Counted from the stretch's first letter, positions 47,001 through 60,738 are shown. The stretch: DNA of 64,000 bases from Rutstroemia sp. NJR-2017a BVV2 (GCA_002946415.1 NJPS01000046.1:248001-312000), one strand, 5' to 3'. Notes: generated from the letters alone by a model not told the origin. Numbers and translations are program-made.

Positions 47001-48950
47001 TCAGTGTCATCTTGGGGACGTCTTGCCCTGATGATCTTGGTTCCGCAGAAGAGAAAATGCTTAGCAAGCTCAGGTGCCACAGATGACGCAGCAAGATTTA
47101 GTGCTCGCAACGATTCATCACTCGCTGGCACTTTAGAAACCGGAACAGATTCGCCTATATGAAATTAGGAGTTAATCAGGTATACAAAGGGAAAGGAAGG
47201 CTTACCGGTCAGCATGCTTTCATTCACAATGCAGTCTCCAGCCAGAAGAATACTATCGCAAGGGAACTGCCCCAATCCCGGATCGGTGACTTCGTAGATG
47301 TCACCAGGAACGAGCTCGCTGGATGGAACATAACGCCCTTTTTACAAGTCAGTTGTGTTCATTAAACCGAACAAGGAACCTACAGAAAGAGTTTCGTAGC
47401 ACCCGAACATCGCATTCAAATCTAGAGATTTCCCTTAGACGTTTCATCGTCTGTGGAGATATAGTTAGAACCATATTCACAGACTTGCGAGAGATGACTT
47501 ACTGATCTAGTTTCAATCAAGGTAGTAGTGATGCTAACAACAGAGATGATGAATATACAAGCAGCATAGTAATAGTACTGATCCATGGACCATAGAATAA
47601 GGCTGGCAATTTGGAAAACATAAAATGGATGGAAAGCCTATACAGTCAGTACATGTCGATTATGGTAACCAGGACGTTTAAATACCTCATCGACAAGAAG
47701 TTGAGGAATGCTTTTCTGCTTGATGTCGATAAGATTCTTTCCAAATACAAGCTCTCGATTCTCCTTTTCATCGCCGTCAATACCAGGACGAACAGACCTA
47801 ACATCGGTCCATGCCGGATCCTTCCAACCTATAGTATTCAAGTTTAGTATATGCTGATACTTAAACCAATAATTAAGAGAAAAGTAAGGGTTAAAGACAG
47901 CATCATAAGTTGTGAGCCCAAGAATTGTGATCATGACTTACTGTTGCACAAAACAAATCTATCTTTTAATGGATTAAAAGAGAATCGCATGTAGCGATAG
48001 TCCAGAATACGTAAATCTTCTAGGATTGGATCGTCGTCATAGTCGTAAGACATAGCATGAAGCTTCTCGGAAAGACCAAACACCGTCGACAGTGAGCGTC
48101 CGTACTCTTTGGATTCAACATCCTGGACAACAAATTCGCCCCATTGGTTCTGTGCGCGGTATATACGTTAACACATAAACGACAAAGCTAATTCATGTTC
48201 GAACTTGCAAAGAGATTTGCGCAGGACTCGCCAAGTGGTCCAAATACTAACCTCGATAACTACCCAAGCGCACTCCCGTAACGGCGACTGCACACCCACG
48301 AGCCGGACTTGCCATTTGGGCAACCACCTCAGAACGAGATATCCAAGACCGAGTGTAAGCACACAAACCATAAGATACAAGGCAAATCCAAAGGTGCTTG
48401 TTCGAAATCCAGCTACGACAATAGTTAAGTCCTCAGTGATGATATATATCTTCTGATTGGTCCGATGACCCCGTCCGAGATTGCTGCCATCCGTCCTTGC
48501 ACTATCACTCCTGAGGAGATGGTCATGCACCGAATCCCTAGAGTGACTCGTGGAGACCCTCCTCATAGCCAACTCCCCCACCTCAAGATCCGAGTCCTCT
48601 TCACGATACTGCACGCTCTCGTCATCGATTATAGCGCTATCTTCGTCTTCATCAGGGGTTCGCAATTGCTCCTCGTCCTCATCGTTGTCTTCGTAGTAAG
48701 TGAAGCTCGTCGTTGAATCTGCTCGGGATCGACGATGCGCAAATGAAGCAATGCTCGAAGGAACCGATTCCGACACTACCCCTGAGAACATCTCATCCTG
48801 GGCCATTTCGACATCGTCCATGAAGCTCGTAGTCGAGATATTAGAATCCCTTCTGTATAACTGAGTGTAGCTTCGTCGTCCATTGTTGGTGACCGAGCTG
48901 CTGCGCCGTCGTGAACGGCTCCCCGTTGGTGTTCCGTTAGAATGAGCCAT
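44012..48950 (-). CDS. ypk9: P5B-type ATPase, Ypk9/ATP13A2 family
   Basis: Seventeen exons: 48950-48252, 48149-47942, 47828-47686, 47637-47503, 47450-47384, 47337-47206, 47154-46229, 46180-46027, 45977-45645, 45592-45510, 45449-45315, 45265-45033, 44981-44858, 44805-44760, 44707-44557, 44510-44362, 44307-44012; in frame throughout, 1337 residues. The first ~170 residues are Ser-rich and acidic, followed by the P5B N-terminal membrane hairpin. P-ATPase motifs are TGES, PPALP in M4 (P5B; P5A has PPELP), the phosphorylation site [13 protein letters not shown] and GDGANDC. Relatives are vacuolar/lysosomal polyamine exporters (human ATP13A2) and yeast Ypk9 in metal tolerance. Membrane helices continue to the C-terminus. 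Confidence 0.95.
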
Positions 48951-49325
48951 GTTCTGCTTCACTTTTACACGCCATGCGCGTATCCCTAAGTGTTTATGAA
49001 AAGTGAATTATCCATGATTTTGTCTGAGACCACAAACATTAAATCATCGTTATTATCTGGAAGCGCCGAGCACCGCGATTATACTAGTACGCGATTGAAA
49101 AAGAGCACTAGTTCTATCTTGGTACCTCAGGTTTGCGCCCCGCCTTATCGGTTATTGAGTAGCCCGCAACCTCCAGTCAAATCTTGGACGCTAGAGTCCA
49201 ACAACTTCTCAACCTCCACCACGAACTTTTTCTTCCGAGAACATCGCCACGAGACAAAATCTTTTAAATAGAAGAGTTATCTATACATTTTCATTCATAA
49301 AAGTTATTCGAGATACTCTGACAAG
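48951..49325. other. Shared promoter region of the P5B ATPase and nap1
   Basis: 375 bp between divergent start codons. No named site. Confidence 0.55.
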
Positions 49326-50751
49326 ATGTCGGACATTCCAAAGAAATCCAACGTCACAACGGCTCCGTAAGTTCAAGAGATGCCATAGCAACGGCAAAAA
49401 AATGAAGTTTTTCAACTGACTCATTTGCAGTACTCCTCAAAATACCCCATTGAACAATGCTCCTATCTCATCGCATGCTCAGCAACCTGGTGTGAGCACC
49501 ATTAAGGAGGGTATGTTATTTCGTCCTACACCGAACTTCGTCACCCAATAACTGACACCCGTCTTGCAGAGGACTTTGATCGCGCCACAGCAGCCTCGAT
49601 CTTTGCTCAAAACCCAAAGCTGGTTCAGATGATCCAAGGAAAGCTCGGTTCTTTGGTCGGCCGTTCGTCTGGATACGTCGAATCTCTCCCCGCACCCGTC
49701 CGTCGTCGCGTTGCTGGTCTGAAGGGCGTGCAAAAAGAACACTCAAAACTGGAGGCAGAGTTCCAGGAGGAAGTTTTAGAGTTGGAAAAGAAGTATTTTG
49801 CGAAGTTCACTCCTTTGTATCAAAAGCGAGCGAAGATCGTCAATGGTGAAGTTGAGCCAACTGAAGAGGAAATCAAAGCAGGCGAGGAGGATGAAGAAGA
49901 AGTCGAAACTGAACAAGCAGAAAAATCGGATGAGGCTGCCGAAAAGATCGCCGGTATCCCAGAGTTCTGGCTATCCGCCATGAAAAACCAAGTTTCGCTT
50001 GCCGAAATGATCACCGACAGAGATGAGGCCGCTCTCAAAGACCTGACTGATATCCAAATGGAATACCTTGACAAGCCTGGCTTCCGTTTGATCTTCCATT
50101 TCGCCGAAAACGAATTTTTCACCAACAAGACAATTTCAAAGACATACTTCTACCAAAACGAGAGTGGATATGGCGGAGACTTCATCTATGATCACGCAGA
50201 AGGTGACAAGATTGATTGGAAAGCTGGAAAGGATTTGACTGTGCGAGTTGAGAGCAAGAAGCAACGTAACAAGAGTAAGTTGATTCTAATCCAAGTGATT
50301 TTGAAGCTTGTTGCTAATACAAACATAGACACAAAACAAACCCGCGTCGTAAAGAAAACTGTCCCTACAGAATCATTCTTCAACTTTTTCTCCCCGCCCA
50401 AAGCGCCTACCGATGACGATGACGATGACGCAGCCTCAGATATCGAAGAGCGTCTCGAGCTCGATTATCAATTGGGCGAGGACATCAAGGAGAAGCTCAT
50501 TCCACGTGCTATTGATTGGTTTACTGGTGAGGCTCTTCAATTTGAGGAGTTGGACGAGGATATGGAGGAGGGTGACTTTGAGGATGAGGACGACGAGGAA
50601 GATGACTTGAGCGAGGACCGTGATGATGACGAAGAGGAGTCAGATGATGATGTGAGTTTAGTTCTACCTATACTATATTCTTCGACTAACATGTGTTCAG
50701 GATGATGCCGCGAAACCTAAGCAAGAGGCTGCTGAGTGCAAGCAGAGTTAG
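49326..50751 (+). CDS. nap1: Nucleosome assembly protein Nap1
   Basis: Exons 49326-49366, 49431-49510, 49570-50274, 50329-50651, 50701-50751; 399 residues. NAP marks are LVGRSSGYVESLPAPVRRRV and LKGVQKEHSKLEAEFQEEVL (dimer helix). They continue with IPEFWLSAMKNQ, FRLIFHFAENEFFTNK, TESFFNFFSPP and DYQLGEDIKEKLIPRAIDWF, then a long acidic tail. Nap1 is an H2A-H2B chaperone that shuttles between cytoplasm and nucleus and binds mitotic cyclin in yeast. The last four residues are CKQS, a CaaX-type ending. Confidence 0.95.
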
Positions 50752-52110
50752 AAGGTCATTCATGAATGCATCGACATTCCACTTCTTCGCCCCTTCCCTG
50801 AGGATGGGGCCGCCGACAAGCACCTCCGAAGTGCTATGGCATCATACGAATCGTTACGAAAGGGGTTTTCGCGATTGCATAGGTGTTTCTCCCAGTTGCA
50901 TGTTGATCCGATATTTCGTTTGCTTCTATTAGATTAGCCTAATTGCTCATGAAGCTTGCCCGTGTTATTCATTCTCCACGTCCACTGGTACAAAGGCGTA
51001 TGTAGACTCCTATGAAGAAAAGTCAAAAGTTCCGTCCAAAAACAGTCATAACCAAACGGCAAATATGTATTCCTGAACTGAGTTAAGCTCAACATGTGAT
51101 TTACGATATTTTTGTTGCCCCTCACTGGGGATTCATACCCTGTCCACCCTAACTTTGAGAGATCCCAAACTTGTGTTTTGACGTGCTTCAAATAGATGAA
51201 AGACAGTAAAATTACACATAAACTGGACAAACACCCAAAGTTCCGACGCAAACCAAACAGTGAGCGACGTGCCAAAGATCCTTCTTAATCCATCACCACC
51301 CTTCCACTTCCGTAGTGTATATAATAGAGTGACAGGAAGCGAAGCGGTGAGTCTGTGGGAAAAACATTACAGCAAAGTCCGTCCGCTACCTCACCGTAGA
51401 CGTGCATCTTGTACCCAATCGCATAAGCCAATTGTGATTACATTCAAGCGTTGTACGAGCATAACCGTTGTTAATCTGTGCTTTAATGATATGAATACTG
51501 TCAACATATCGTGAACAAGGAAGCCGATGTGTTCTTCACATTCCCTCCTGAGCCCCCTACTACTCTGTAGGCAGGCAGGTGGACATCTACAAACAAATAC
51601 AAATTCGTAAGGCTTAACATTAAGAGCGAGTATCCACCAGGTGCATGAGGTGGAAGTGTTGAAGAAGAAAAGTTGTAGTAATATCAGTAACGCAACCGCC
51701 AGGACGGTGCCAGTGCATCCTTAAAATAGGGGTCACTGTGCGGGAGGTTTTGATTTTGCGACTAAAATATTTTAGCTTCGCCAAGACGTGGTGTTATCCC
51801 TGCTGAAGACCGGAGCTCGCGACAAGCATCCTAAATCCCAAATATCGTGGCTCGGAACCTCCTGACTATCAATGAACGCTTCTTCTACGAAATAGCTGTT
51901 CTACAAAGAAATAGACAACGAGCCTTTTACGGTAGTCTACTTCAGATCAACACATTCTTTTACTTTGCCTTAAATACCATCCATCCATAACCCTGTGGTG
52001 CTTCATGTAGATTGACCGTCTGATATTGAGATTCACATTCGCGTCGGCTTTGTTACCACCGCCAAAGAAGTTCGAGGACGGGCAGGCCCTCGATCACCAA
52101 CATCGCCATC
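50752..52110. other. Gap between nap1 and myosin V
   Basis: About 1.36 kb. A 113-codon minus-strand frame at 50934-51275 starts MARRSLFGLRRNFGC and has one hydrophobic stretch, but there is no family signal and it overlaps the expected nap1 3' UTR. The last 400 bp are the myosin promoter/5' UTR. Confidence 0.45.
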
Positions 52111-55100
52111 ATGGCGCACACATATGAGGTCGGCACAAAGGCATGGCAGCCAGATGCTACAGAAGGATGGGTTGCTTCGGAGTTGGTTTCCAAGACACAG
52201 GACGGAGACAAGTACATACTGGTCTTCGATCTTGCAAATGGAGAGGTTTGTTGTCCTAGGCCTTCATATGCAGGAAGCATATCGTTTTATGGAAGCAGAC
52301 GCTGACGTTCACATCTTATTGCAGAGCAAGACAATCGAAACTACGGAAGAAGCTCTAACTGAAGCAAATAATTCCACCCTCCCTCCTCTGATGAATCCTA
52401 CGATGCTCGAGGCCAGTGACGATTTGACCAACCTCTCACATCTCAACGAGCCTGCCGGTAAGATTGATGACTACATATTTACCATCGCATACTGATAAAA
52501 TGATGCAGTCTTGCAGGCTATTCGATTACGTTACATGCAGAAAGAAATATATACATACAGTGGTATCGTGCTGATAGCAACCAATCCTTTTGCAAGAGTT
52601 GATTCGTTGTACGTACCTGGCATGGTGCAAGTGTATGCGGGTAAACAGAGAGCTACCCAGGCTCCTCATTTGTTTGCTATTGCAGAGGAAGCTTTTGCGT
52701 AGGTACATTCAGCATCTGATCAAGGGGGTTACTGACAGTGCCATAGTGATATGTTACGGAGCCAGAGAAATCAGACAATCGTGGTATCAGGAGAATCTGG
52801 AGCTGGAAAAACGGTCAGTGCTAAATATATCATGCGATATTTTGCTACCAGAGAATCTCCCGATCAGCCGGGGACGAGGACGAAGCGTGGAACAGAGCAG
52901 ATGAGCGAAACAGAGGAACGAATTTTGGCCACAAATCCTATCATGGAAGCGTTCGGAAACGCGAAGACCACAAGAAACGACAATTCTTCCCGGTTCGGAA
53001 AATATATCGAGATCATGTTTGATGACAAGACGAACATTATCGGAGCGAAGATTCGAACATACCTGCTAGAACGGTCGAGATTGGTGTTCCAACCACTAAA
53101 GGAGCGAAATTACCATGTGTTCTACCAGTTGGTTGCAGGAGCCACAGAGACCGAGACGAAGGAGCTAGATCTAAAGCCTGTAGAACAATTCGATTACCTT
53201 AATCAAGGAAGCTCTCCAACCATTGATGGTGTGGATGACAAGGCAGAGTTTGAGGCTTTGAAGAAGTCTTTGGCAACAATCGGAGTGGATGCTGGTCAGC
53301 AGTCGGAGATATTCAAACTACTTGCAGCATTGCTTCATTTAGGTGATGTCAAAATCACTGCTTCGAGAACAGATTCTGTGCTGGCTCCTACGGAGCCCTC
53401 ATTATTGAAGGCAACTGCTCTACTTGGAGTAGACCCCAACGAATTCGCAAAGTGGACGGTGAAGAAGCAATTGATCACAAGGGGCGAAAAGATCACATCA
53501 AATTTGACGCAGCAGCAAGCAATCGTTGTGAGAGATTCGGTCGCTAAATTCGTCTATTCCAGCCTGTTCGACTGGCTTGTCGACAGTATCAACCACGCAC
53601 TTGCTACAGATGAAGTTCTAGCAAGAGTAAAGACTTTCATTGGGGTATTGGATATCTATGGGTTCGAGCACTTCGCCAAGAATTCTTTCGAACAATTCTG
53701 TATCAACTACGCGAACGAGAAGCTTCAACAGGAGTTCAACGCTCATGTCTTCAAATTGGAGCAGGAAGAATACCTCAGGGAGCAAATTGATTGGACTTTT
53801 ATCGACTTTTCCGACAACCAGCCATGTATCGATTTGATTGAAGGGAAGCTTGGAATACTGTCGTTACTTGACGAAGAGTCCAGGCTCCCTATGGGCTCAG
53901 ACGAGCAGTTTGTTACTAAGCTACATCATAATTACGCCGCTGACAAGAACAAATTCTATAAAAAGCCGCGTTTCGGAAAATCTGCTTTCACTGTTTGCCA
54001 TTACGCTATCGATGTTACTTATGAATCGGATGGATTCATTGACAAGAATCGCGACACTGTTCCCGATGAACATATGGCCATCCTTAAAGCCTCGTCCAAT
54101 AAATTCTTGGGCCAAGTCTTAGACGCTGCTTCGGCTGTTCGAGAAAAGGACACGGCTTCGGCGACAACATCAAGCGCGACGAAGCCCACCCCTGGACGGC
54201 GCATTGGTGTTGCTGTCAACCGCAAGCCTACTTTAGGTGGTATCTTCAAATCCTCCTTGATTGAACTCATGGGCACCATCAATGGCACCGATGTCCATTA
54301 CATTCGATGCATTAAACCCAATGAGGCCAAAGAGGCATGGGTGTTCGAGGGGCCCATGGTTCTAAGTCAGTTGCGAGCATGTGGTGTGCTCGAGACCGTC
54401 AGGATCAGTTGTGCAGGTTATCCCACGCGATGGACATACGAAGAATTTGCTCTGCGTTACTACATGCTGACCCCTTCCTCATCTTGGACATCAGAGATTC
54501 GCGATATGGCCAACAAAATCCTAACAAAAGCGCTTGGTAGCAGTAGCGAGGGTGGTCTGGATAAGTATCAGCTCGGTTTGACGAAAATCTTCTTCCGTGC
54601 AGGTATGTTGGCGTTTTTGGAGAATCTAAGAACAACTCGACTTAATGACTGCGCTATCATGATTCAAAAGAACCTCAAAGCGAAGTATTATCGACGCAAA
54701 TATTTGGATGCTAGGGGTGCGGTCCTTAACTTCCAGTCTGTGGTCAGAGGTCACTTAGCACGGAAAATTGCTCAAGAAAATCGCAAGGTCAAAGCCGCCA
54801 CAACAATACAGAGAGTATGGCGTGGTCACAAACAACGCAAGAACTTCTTGGCCATCCGCAACAACGTTATTCTCGCACAGGCGGCAGCGAAGGGATTCTT
54901 GCGTAGGAAAGAGATTATGGAGACCAGAGTCGGCAACGCTGCAGTGATCATCCAGAGATCATGGCGATCACGCCAATCCATGAAGAAATGGAGAGATTAC
55001 AGGAAGAAAGTTGTTATCGTTCAAAGTCTGTGGAGAGGTAAGAGAGCCCGTCGCGACTACAAGAAGATCCGTGAGGAAGCAAGAGATCTCAAGCAGATCT

Positions 55101-57155
55101 CTTACAAGCTGGAGAACAAGGTTGTCGAGCTTACCCAATCTCTCGGTACGATGAAGAGGGAGAACAAGACCTTGTTAGGCCAAGTGGAGAACTACGAGAA
55201 CCAGATCAAGTCGTGGAAGAACAGACACAATGCTCTCGAAACACGCTCCAAGGAACTACAGACAGAGGCGAACCAAGCTGGTATCACCGCGGCACGTCTT
55301 GCAGCCATGGAAGAGGAAATGAAGAAGCTACAGCATAACTTCGACGAATCAGCTGCCAATATCAAGCGCTTACAAGAAGAAGAGAAAGAGCTGAGAGAGT
55401 CCCTGCGAATATCATCTCTTGAGCTCGAGAAAGCCAAGGAAGAAGGCACCTTACACGAGTCTGAAAAGATCACTCTCAGACAGCAGCTAATGGATTTGCA
55501 AGATCAACTTGATATGGCAAAACGCGCCGGCCCTATCATGCCAACCAACGGTGACCTTGCGAATGGTACTGCCGCTCAACAGCAGGCGAATGGACTTATC
55601 AACCTAGTATCGTCGAAGAAGCCCAAACGAAGAAGCGCAGGAGCGGAACCGCGCGAGTTGGATCGCTTCAGCGCCGCTTATAACCCCCGGCCGGTATCAA
55701 TGGCTGTCACTGGTAACAACCTCCATCGCCAGAACTTGTCCGGATCCACTTTCCTTCCAAGTGTGGATACAATAGAATTTGAGCTCGAAAATCTCTTGGC
55801 CGATGAGGAGGGTCTGAACGAGGAGGTAACTATCGGCTTGATAAGAAATCTCAAGATACCAAGTCCTACTTCGACACCGCCACCAACTGACAAGGAAGTC
55901 CTTTTCCCATCATACCTGATCAACTTAGTCACCTCAGAAATGTGGAACAACGGCTTTGTGAAGGAGTCTGAAAGATTCCTCGCGAATGTTATGCAGTCCA
56001 TCCAGCATGAAGTGATGCAGCATGACGGGGAGAAGAATGACAAAATCGACGAGGCCGTCAATCCCGGTGCTTTCTGGCTGTCCAACGTCCACGAAATGCT
56101 CTCCTTCGTCTTCTTAGCCGAAGATTGGTATGAGGCCCAGAAGTCTGACAATTTCGAGTACGATCGTCTCCTGGATATTGTCAAGCATGACCTCGAAAGT
56201 TTAGAGTTTAACATCTACCACACATGGATGAAGGCGTTGAAGAGGAAGTTGCAAAAGATGATCATTCCAGCAATCATTGAATCCCAGTCATTGCCTGGCT
56301 TCGTCACCAATGAGAGCAATAGATTCTTGGGTAAACTCCTCCAGACCAACTCAGCGCCCGCTTATAGCATGGATAACTTATTGAGCTTGCTCAACAATGT
56401 CTTCAAGGCAATGAAGGCCTATTATCTAGAAGACACCATCATCACCCAGACTGTGACGGAATTACTTAGATTGGTAGGCGTTACTGCATTCAACGACCTC
56501 TTGATGAGAAGGAATTTCTTGTCGTGGAAGCGTGGCCTTCAAATCAACTACAACATCACCAGAATTGAAGAATGGTGTAAGAGTCATGACATGCCCGAGG
56601 GCACACTACAGTTGGAGCATTTGATGGTGAGTATTCTAGTTACTACTAGATTGGCAACCGCTAACCAGTTTACAGCAAGCAACCAAGCTCCTGCAGTTGA
56701 AAAAGGCTACCTTAAATGACATCGAGATCATTCAAGACATTTGCTGGATGCTCTCGCCTAACCAAATACAAAAGCTACTCAATCAGTACCTCGTTGCAGA
56801 CTACGAACAACCCATCAATGGAGAGATTATGAAAGCTGTCGCCTCTCGTGTCACCGAGAAGAGTGATGTTCTACTCCTCGCAGCCGTAGATATGGATGAT
56901 AGTGGCCCATATGAAATTGCCGAACCACGTGTCATTACAGCACTGGAGACATACACCCCCTCTTGTAAGTTGACTTAGCTTAGCTGTACTGCACAACCAC
57001 TAATGCGTAGCTCAGGGCTTCAAACACCACGGTTGAAACGTTTGGCGGAGATCGTTTCGGCACAGGCCATAGCGCAACAAGAAAAATTGGACTATGTCCA
57101 AGACGACCTGACCGAACAGTCCGATGGCGAGATGAACGGCAATGGATCTGCTTGA
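52111..57155 (+). CDS. myo2: Class V myosin (Myo2/MyoE)
   Basis: Exons 52111-52245, 52325-52457, 52509-52698, 52747-56626, 56676-56964, 57016-57155; 1588 residues, the usual class V length. The motor has an SH3-like start, P-loop GESGAGKT, switch I NDNSSRFGKY and switch II DIYGFEHF. The actin-binding part includes HYIRCIKPNE and LRACGVLETVRI. The neck has about six IQ repeats (e.g. IQRVWRGHKQRKNF), then coiled coil and a dilute-type cargo domain with FLSWKRGLQINYNITRIEEW. It carries vesicles and organelles along actin to the hyphal tip. The last exon joins at PSWLQTPRLKRL, the acceptor (57015) that avoids a stop. Confidence 0.96.
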
Positions 57156-58142
57156 TTCTAGAAGCGTTTGGCTCTTCACTTATCATCTGTCTTCTCTTCT
57201 ACTGTAGCATCTTCTTCATCCACATCCACCAGTCTAGCAAGATCTATTTTTCGGAACTGCCTGCCACGGCTTTGGAGAGCCTTTTGTATAGGGGCAATAT
57301 TGGGTTCTTATCAGGGAGCATTTGCAGAGCTGGGGGACATCATCTTGATTGGTTGTTAGCGTATATTTCCTTTGGGCTCGCAATGGCCCAATTCATGACG
57401 AAAAAAACTCCTTGAAATCTTCTTTCTTGTTCCCTTCTCTTGCTCTCTTGGTCTTCTTGGATCTTCGTAGATGTCATACGTCACCACACAAAGAGGGTAT
57501 TTGCTGTTGAAATTGCCGACATGTGCAAGTCTTTCCGGTGGTTTTCTTGCGGCTTGGAGAGGCGATGTCGTTTCCTGTAATATGTTCTTAATCTCTCTTT
57601 ATCTTCTGTATGAGGTTGTCTCTTGTTTCTTTTGTTTTATTTATTTTTTGATACAATAACACCTTGCGGATTTAGGGATATGGGGAAAAGGATCAAATAA
57701 ATATGAGATGATATTGATGAGTAGAAAAAAACAAGAGCAAATCTTCAGTACTTTCTTGAGAAGAACACAATGGGTTGTGAGGTGGTGTAGTAGGTAGAGA
57801 GGATTGAATGAGCTCTTAGAACCTGAAATCTGGAATCTGGCGTGGTGAATCACTAGTGATGCCACCATCAATGTGCAATTCCTTTGTGTGATGGGAGTTT
57901 CGTGGTTGGAAGCAGCTGTCAGCTTAGTGGGTTGTATAGTAGGAGACCGTGTGCAGAATAGAATGTGTATAAATATCGATGTTCTTGAAATGTTATAGGT
58001 TTTCTAGTGCTTGTAGCTATTCCACCACCATCAAACCTGATGTACAGTCTATGCTCCAATCTAGTGTCAATCTCAAAAACTCCCAACCATTCATATCGCT
58101 GCAAAATTCTCTGTCTTCCAATCTATTCAATCTTCTATCACA
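57156..58142. other. Convergent gap between myosin V and the P450
   Basis: About 990 bp between two 3' ends. T-rich stretches near 57600-57660 fit 3' UTR. No gene seen. Confidence 0.55.
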
Positions 58143-60422
58143 TCACAACACTCGCCTCCTGATCCTAACTCTGGTGTCCACCTTTGGCTTTGCCATGGCA
58201 CTCGTGCTCTTCATCTGCGGAATCGTCCACTTTCCCTTCATGCCTGCCGCGGGCTCAAACTCCCAGAACATCAAGATCCCAGCAGCCATAGCCAAGCATT
58301 CCCGTTCGGCGTATACTCTTCCTTTGCACATGCTGCCGCCGCCACCATAGGGACGGATTGTTCCGGCGTCTACGGATTTCTTGTCAGCAGAGAGAAAGCG
58401 CGTGGGGTTGAATGTGGTTGGCGAGGAGAAATAGGCCGGGTCTTGCATGTGCAGATTGTGCGGAATGGTGATGTGCTCGTTTGCGGGAAGGTGGTAGGAG
58501 GTTTTGTTGTTGTCAGTGCTGGTTGTGGATAGGGTGATGTCGTTGGAGAGTTTGCGGACGGAAAAGGGTTGGTCGCTGAGGCGGAGGGCTTCCAGATAGG
58601 TGGATTTGAACAGGGGGCAGCTTTTGGAGAGGCCTTCGTGGGAGAGATGCATCTTGGGCGCTTCGGAGAACGAGCCGATTGTTTCGCCGGGGGTGATGGT
58701 TACGTGAGGTGCGATTTCCTCGAGGATTTCAGAGAGAAGATCGGGCGTGGCGAGGATGTAGAGGATGTGCCAGTAGACGAGGAGTGTGGAGTTGACTACC
58801 AGAGCCCAAAGGATCTGGAGTTGTAGTATTAGTGAAGGTGCAGGAAAGTGGAGGATGTGTGGAGAAAGACTTACAGAGATATCTGAACGTTCTTCGGGTG
58901 ATAGGCCGGCTTCTAATCTGAGGTTAGAAATCGATGCTATTGTGTTGATCCCATTGAATTACGTACTCCTAAAGATTTCATGTCTCTTCAAGATGAATTC
59001 ACTAACATCCTCCATATCACCCCAAGATGCATCGATATGCTTTCCATCTACGTACGCATCAAGTGCAATTTGGAACTTTGTTACGCTATCCCAAGCTTGA
59101 CGCCTAGCAAAATGGGCTTTGGCAACTGAAGGCCACGGAGTAAACCATGGTAAACCGGCCATGAAGTACATCATTCCATCATCCATATCGTAGATATCGT
59201 GGAGGACATCGGGGTTGTTTTCCAGAAATGCATGACCAAACATACTTGGGACAGAAGCATGACCCATTAGATCTCGCACTAGAGACATGAGGTCGACTTC
59301 CATCTCTTTGCTGGAGATCCATTCAGCATTTGCGTATCGTTCCCAGGGATGCTGATCAATTGGTCCGTCCATAAATGAAACCATCTGTGGGATGAGCTTC
59401 TCCAGGTTGCGAGTGGTGTTGTCAAGCATCTTACTCAGATATGGCTCTTTCATGAGATAAGTAAAGGGTTTTATCAAATCCTGCATGGGAGTTCAGTTAG
59501 GCATGGCTGGGACAATGCACCCGTCAAAACTCACCTCCCAGTGGTCGAGATACTGCTTCTCTACTCTTTTTGGTATGGCAAAGAACTGTAGCTCGGTCAG
59601 TTCCATGACTGATGCTCATGCAGTGGAATGGAGGCTTACCTTCTGAGCCAATTCCCAAGCAACTGGAATGAAGGAAACATCTGATTCTTTTTGTTGCATA
59701 ACACTGAGAGAATTTAGTGTTGATTCGGAAGGTAACTCCTTCAGACTTACTTTTTAACAAGTTCTGGATTTGATACTGCGTAATATCAGCTGGTTATTGC
59801 ACAGGAGAAAGTAGGACTCAACATACTGATATTGTGCCTCGTGCCTCCAACGTTGAGTGCGAATATGCCTTGTCAAATGTCAGTTAGGCTCGAACAACCG
59901 TCTGGTACACCGCGGATGATGTTCGATATAGAGGAGAACTGCTCTCCTCAAACTCGACATCTAGAAGCAGCCACACGCTCAACTCACCATGAGCACTTTG
60001 ATCCCTGCACCACAGTTAGCTACCATATATTTGTACAACCTGGAAGTCAACCTACCTAGCTTCACTCATCAATTTCGACGGATCCCAGAGGCTAAAGTGA
60101 CATCTCATCAGCTTGCTATCTCCAAGTTGCTTCAACCCCTTTTTCTAGCTGGTACATACAACGAAACCGTATGGCCAATCCGTGGAACCCAATACGCCGG
60201 CATCCACACCGATCTTCCATTCTTATCCTTCAACGGGCTTGACGGCCTTTCACTAAATTGACGCGTTGCAAGTATAGCAACAACTGACGCGAGGAGGATC
60301 GTTAGAATGATATGTGAAGGAGCTGCCCCAGAAGAGCGAATGGCATCTAGGGCATTGGTAACGAAACCTGATGGTTCCGGTGGCGGTGGGATTTTCAAGA
60401 GTGGTTCGTTGAAGTCGTCCAT
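58143..60422 (-). CDS. Cytochrome P450, CYP7-like
   Basis: Ten exons: 60422-60160, 60091-60056, 60004-59988, 59868-59827, 59775-59751, 59703-59640, 59585-59535, 59480-58967, 58912-58875, 58814-58143; 573 residues. One N-terminal membrane helix (IILTILLASVVAILAT) anchors it to the ER. P450 marks are the EALR ExxR pair, FNPTRF, and the heme loop RPYGGGGSMCKGR with the Cys ligand. The overall pattern, including the LGH-like PRIGHTVS opening and ILWALVVNSTLLVYWHIL I-helix region, resembles animal CYP7/CYP8 and related fungal P450s. The substrate is unknown. No other biosynthetic genes adjoin it. Exons three and five are only 17 and 25 nt. Confidence 0.9.
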
Positions 60423-60738
60423 TTTTGAGTTTACAACAAAGAGAGAACGATTTGAGGAGAGATGTATTCCAGCAAAGCATTCATCTTAAGTACTCGGTAT
60501 TTACGTCAAGACGTGGTGCACGGTACAGTGACACGAGTGAATTGTACTTCTCGCGGTTAGGATGCATGAATTTCATGGTGTGTCGCGATCCACCAAAAGG
60601 ATTTTGACAGCATGGGGTAAATGAAGATCTGCGTCAGTGCACTTCAACCACAACACAATATTCTCCAGCATTTCTGCTTTACCATATTATCAGAAATCAA
60701 CACTGATAAGTTATCTTCTCAGCCACTTATCCTTCATC
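60423..60738. other. Shared promoter region of the P450 and ham1
   Basis: 316 bp between divergent starts; nothing specific visible. Confidence 0.55.

Noticed and set aside
50934..51275. 113-codon minus-strand frame with a hydrophobic N-terminus
   Set aside because: Could be a small membrane protein, but it has no conserved pattern I recognise and overlaps the expected nap1 3' UTR; too weak to annotate.
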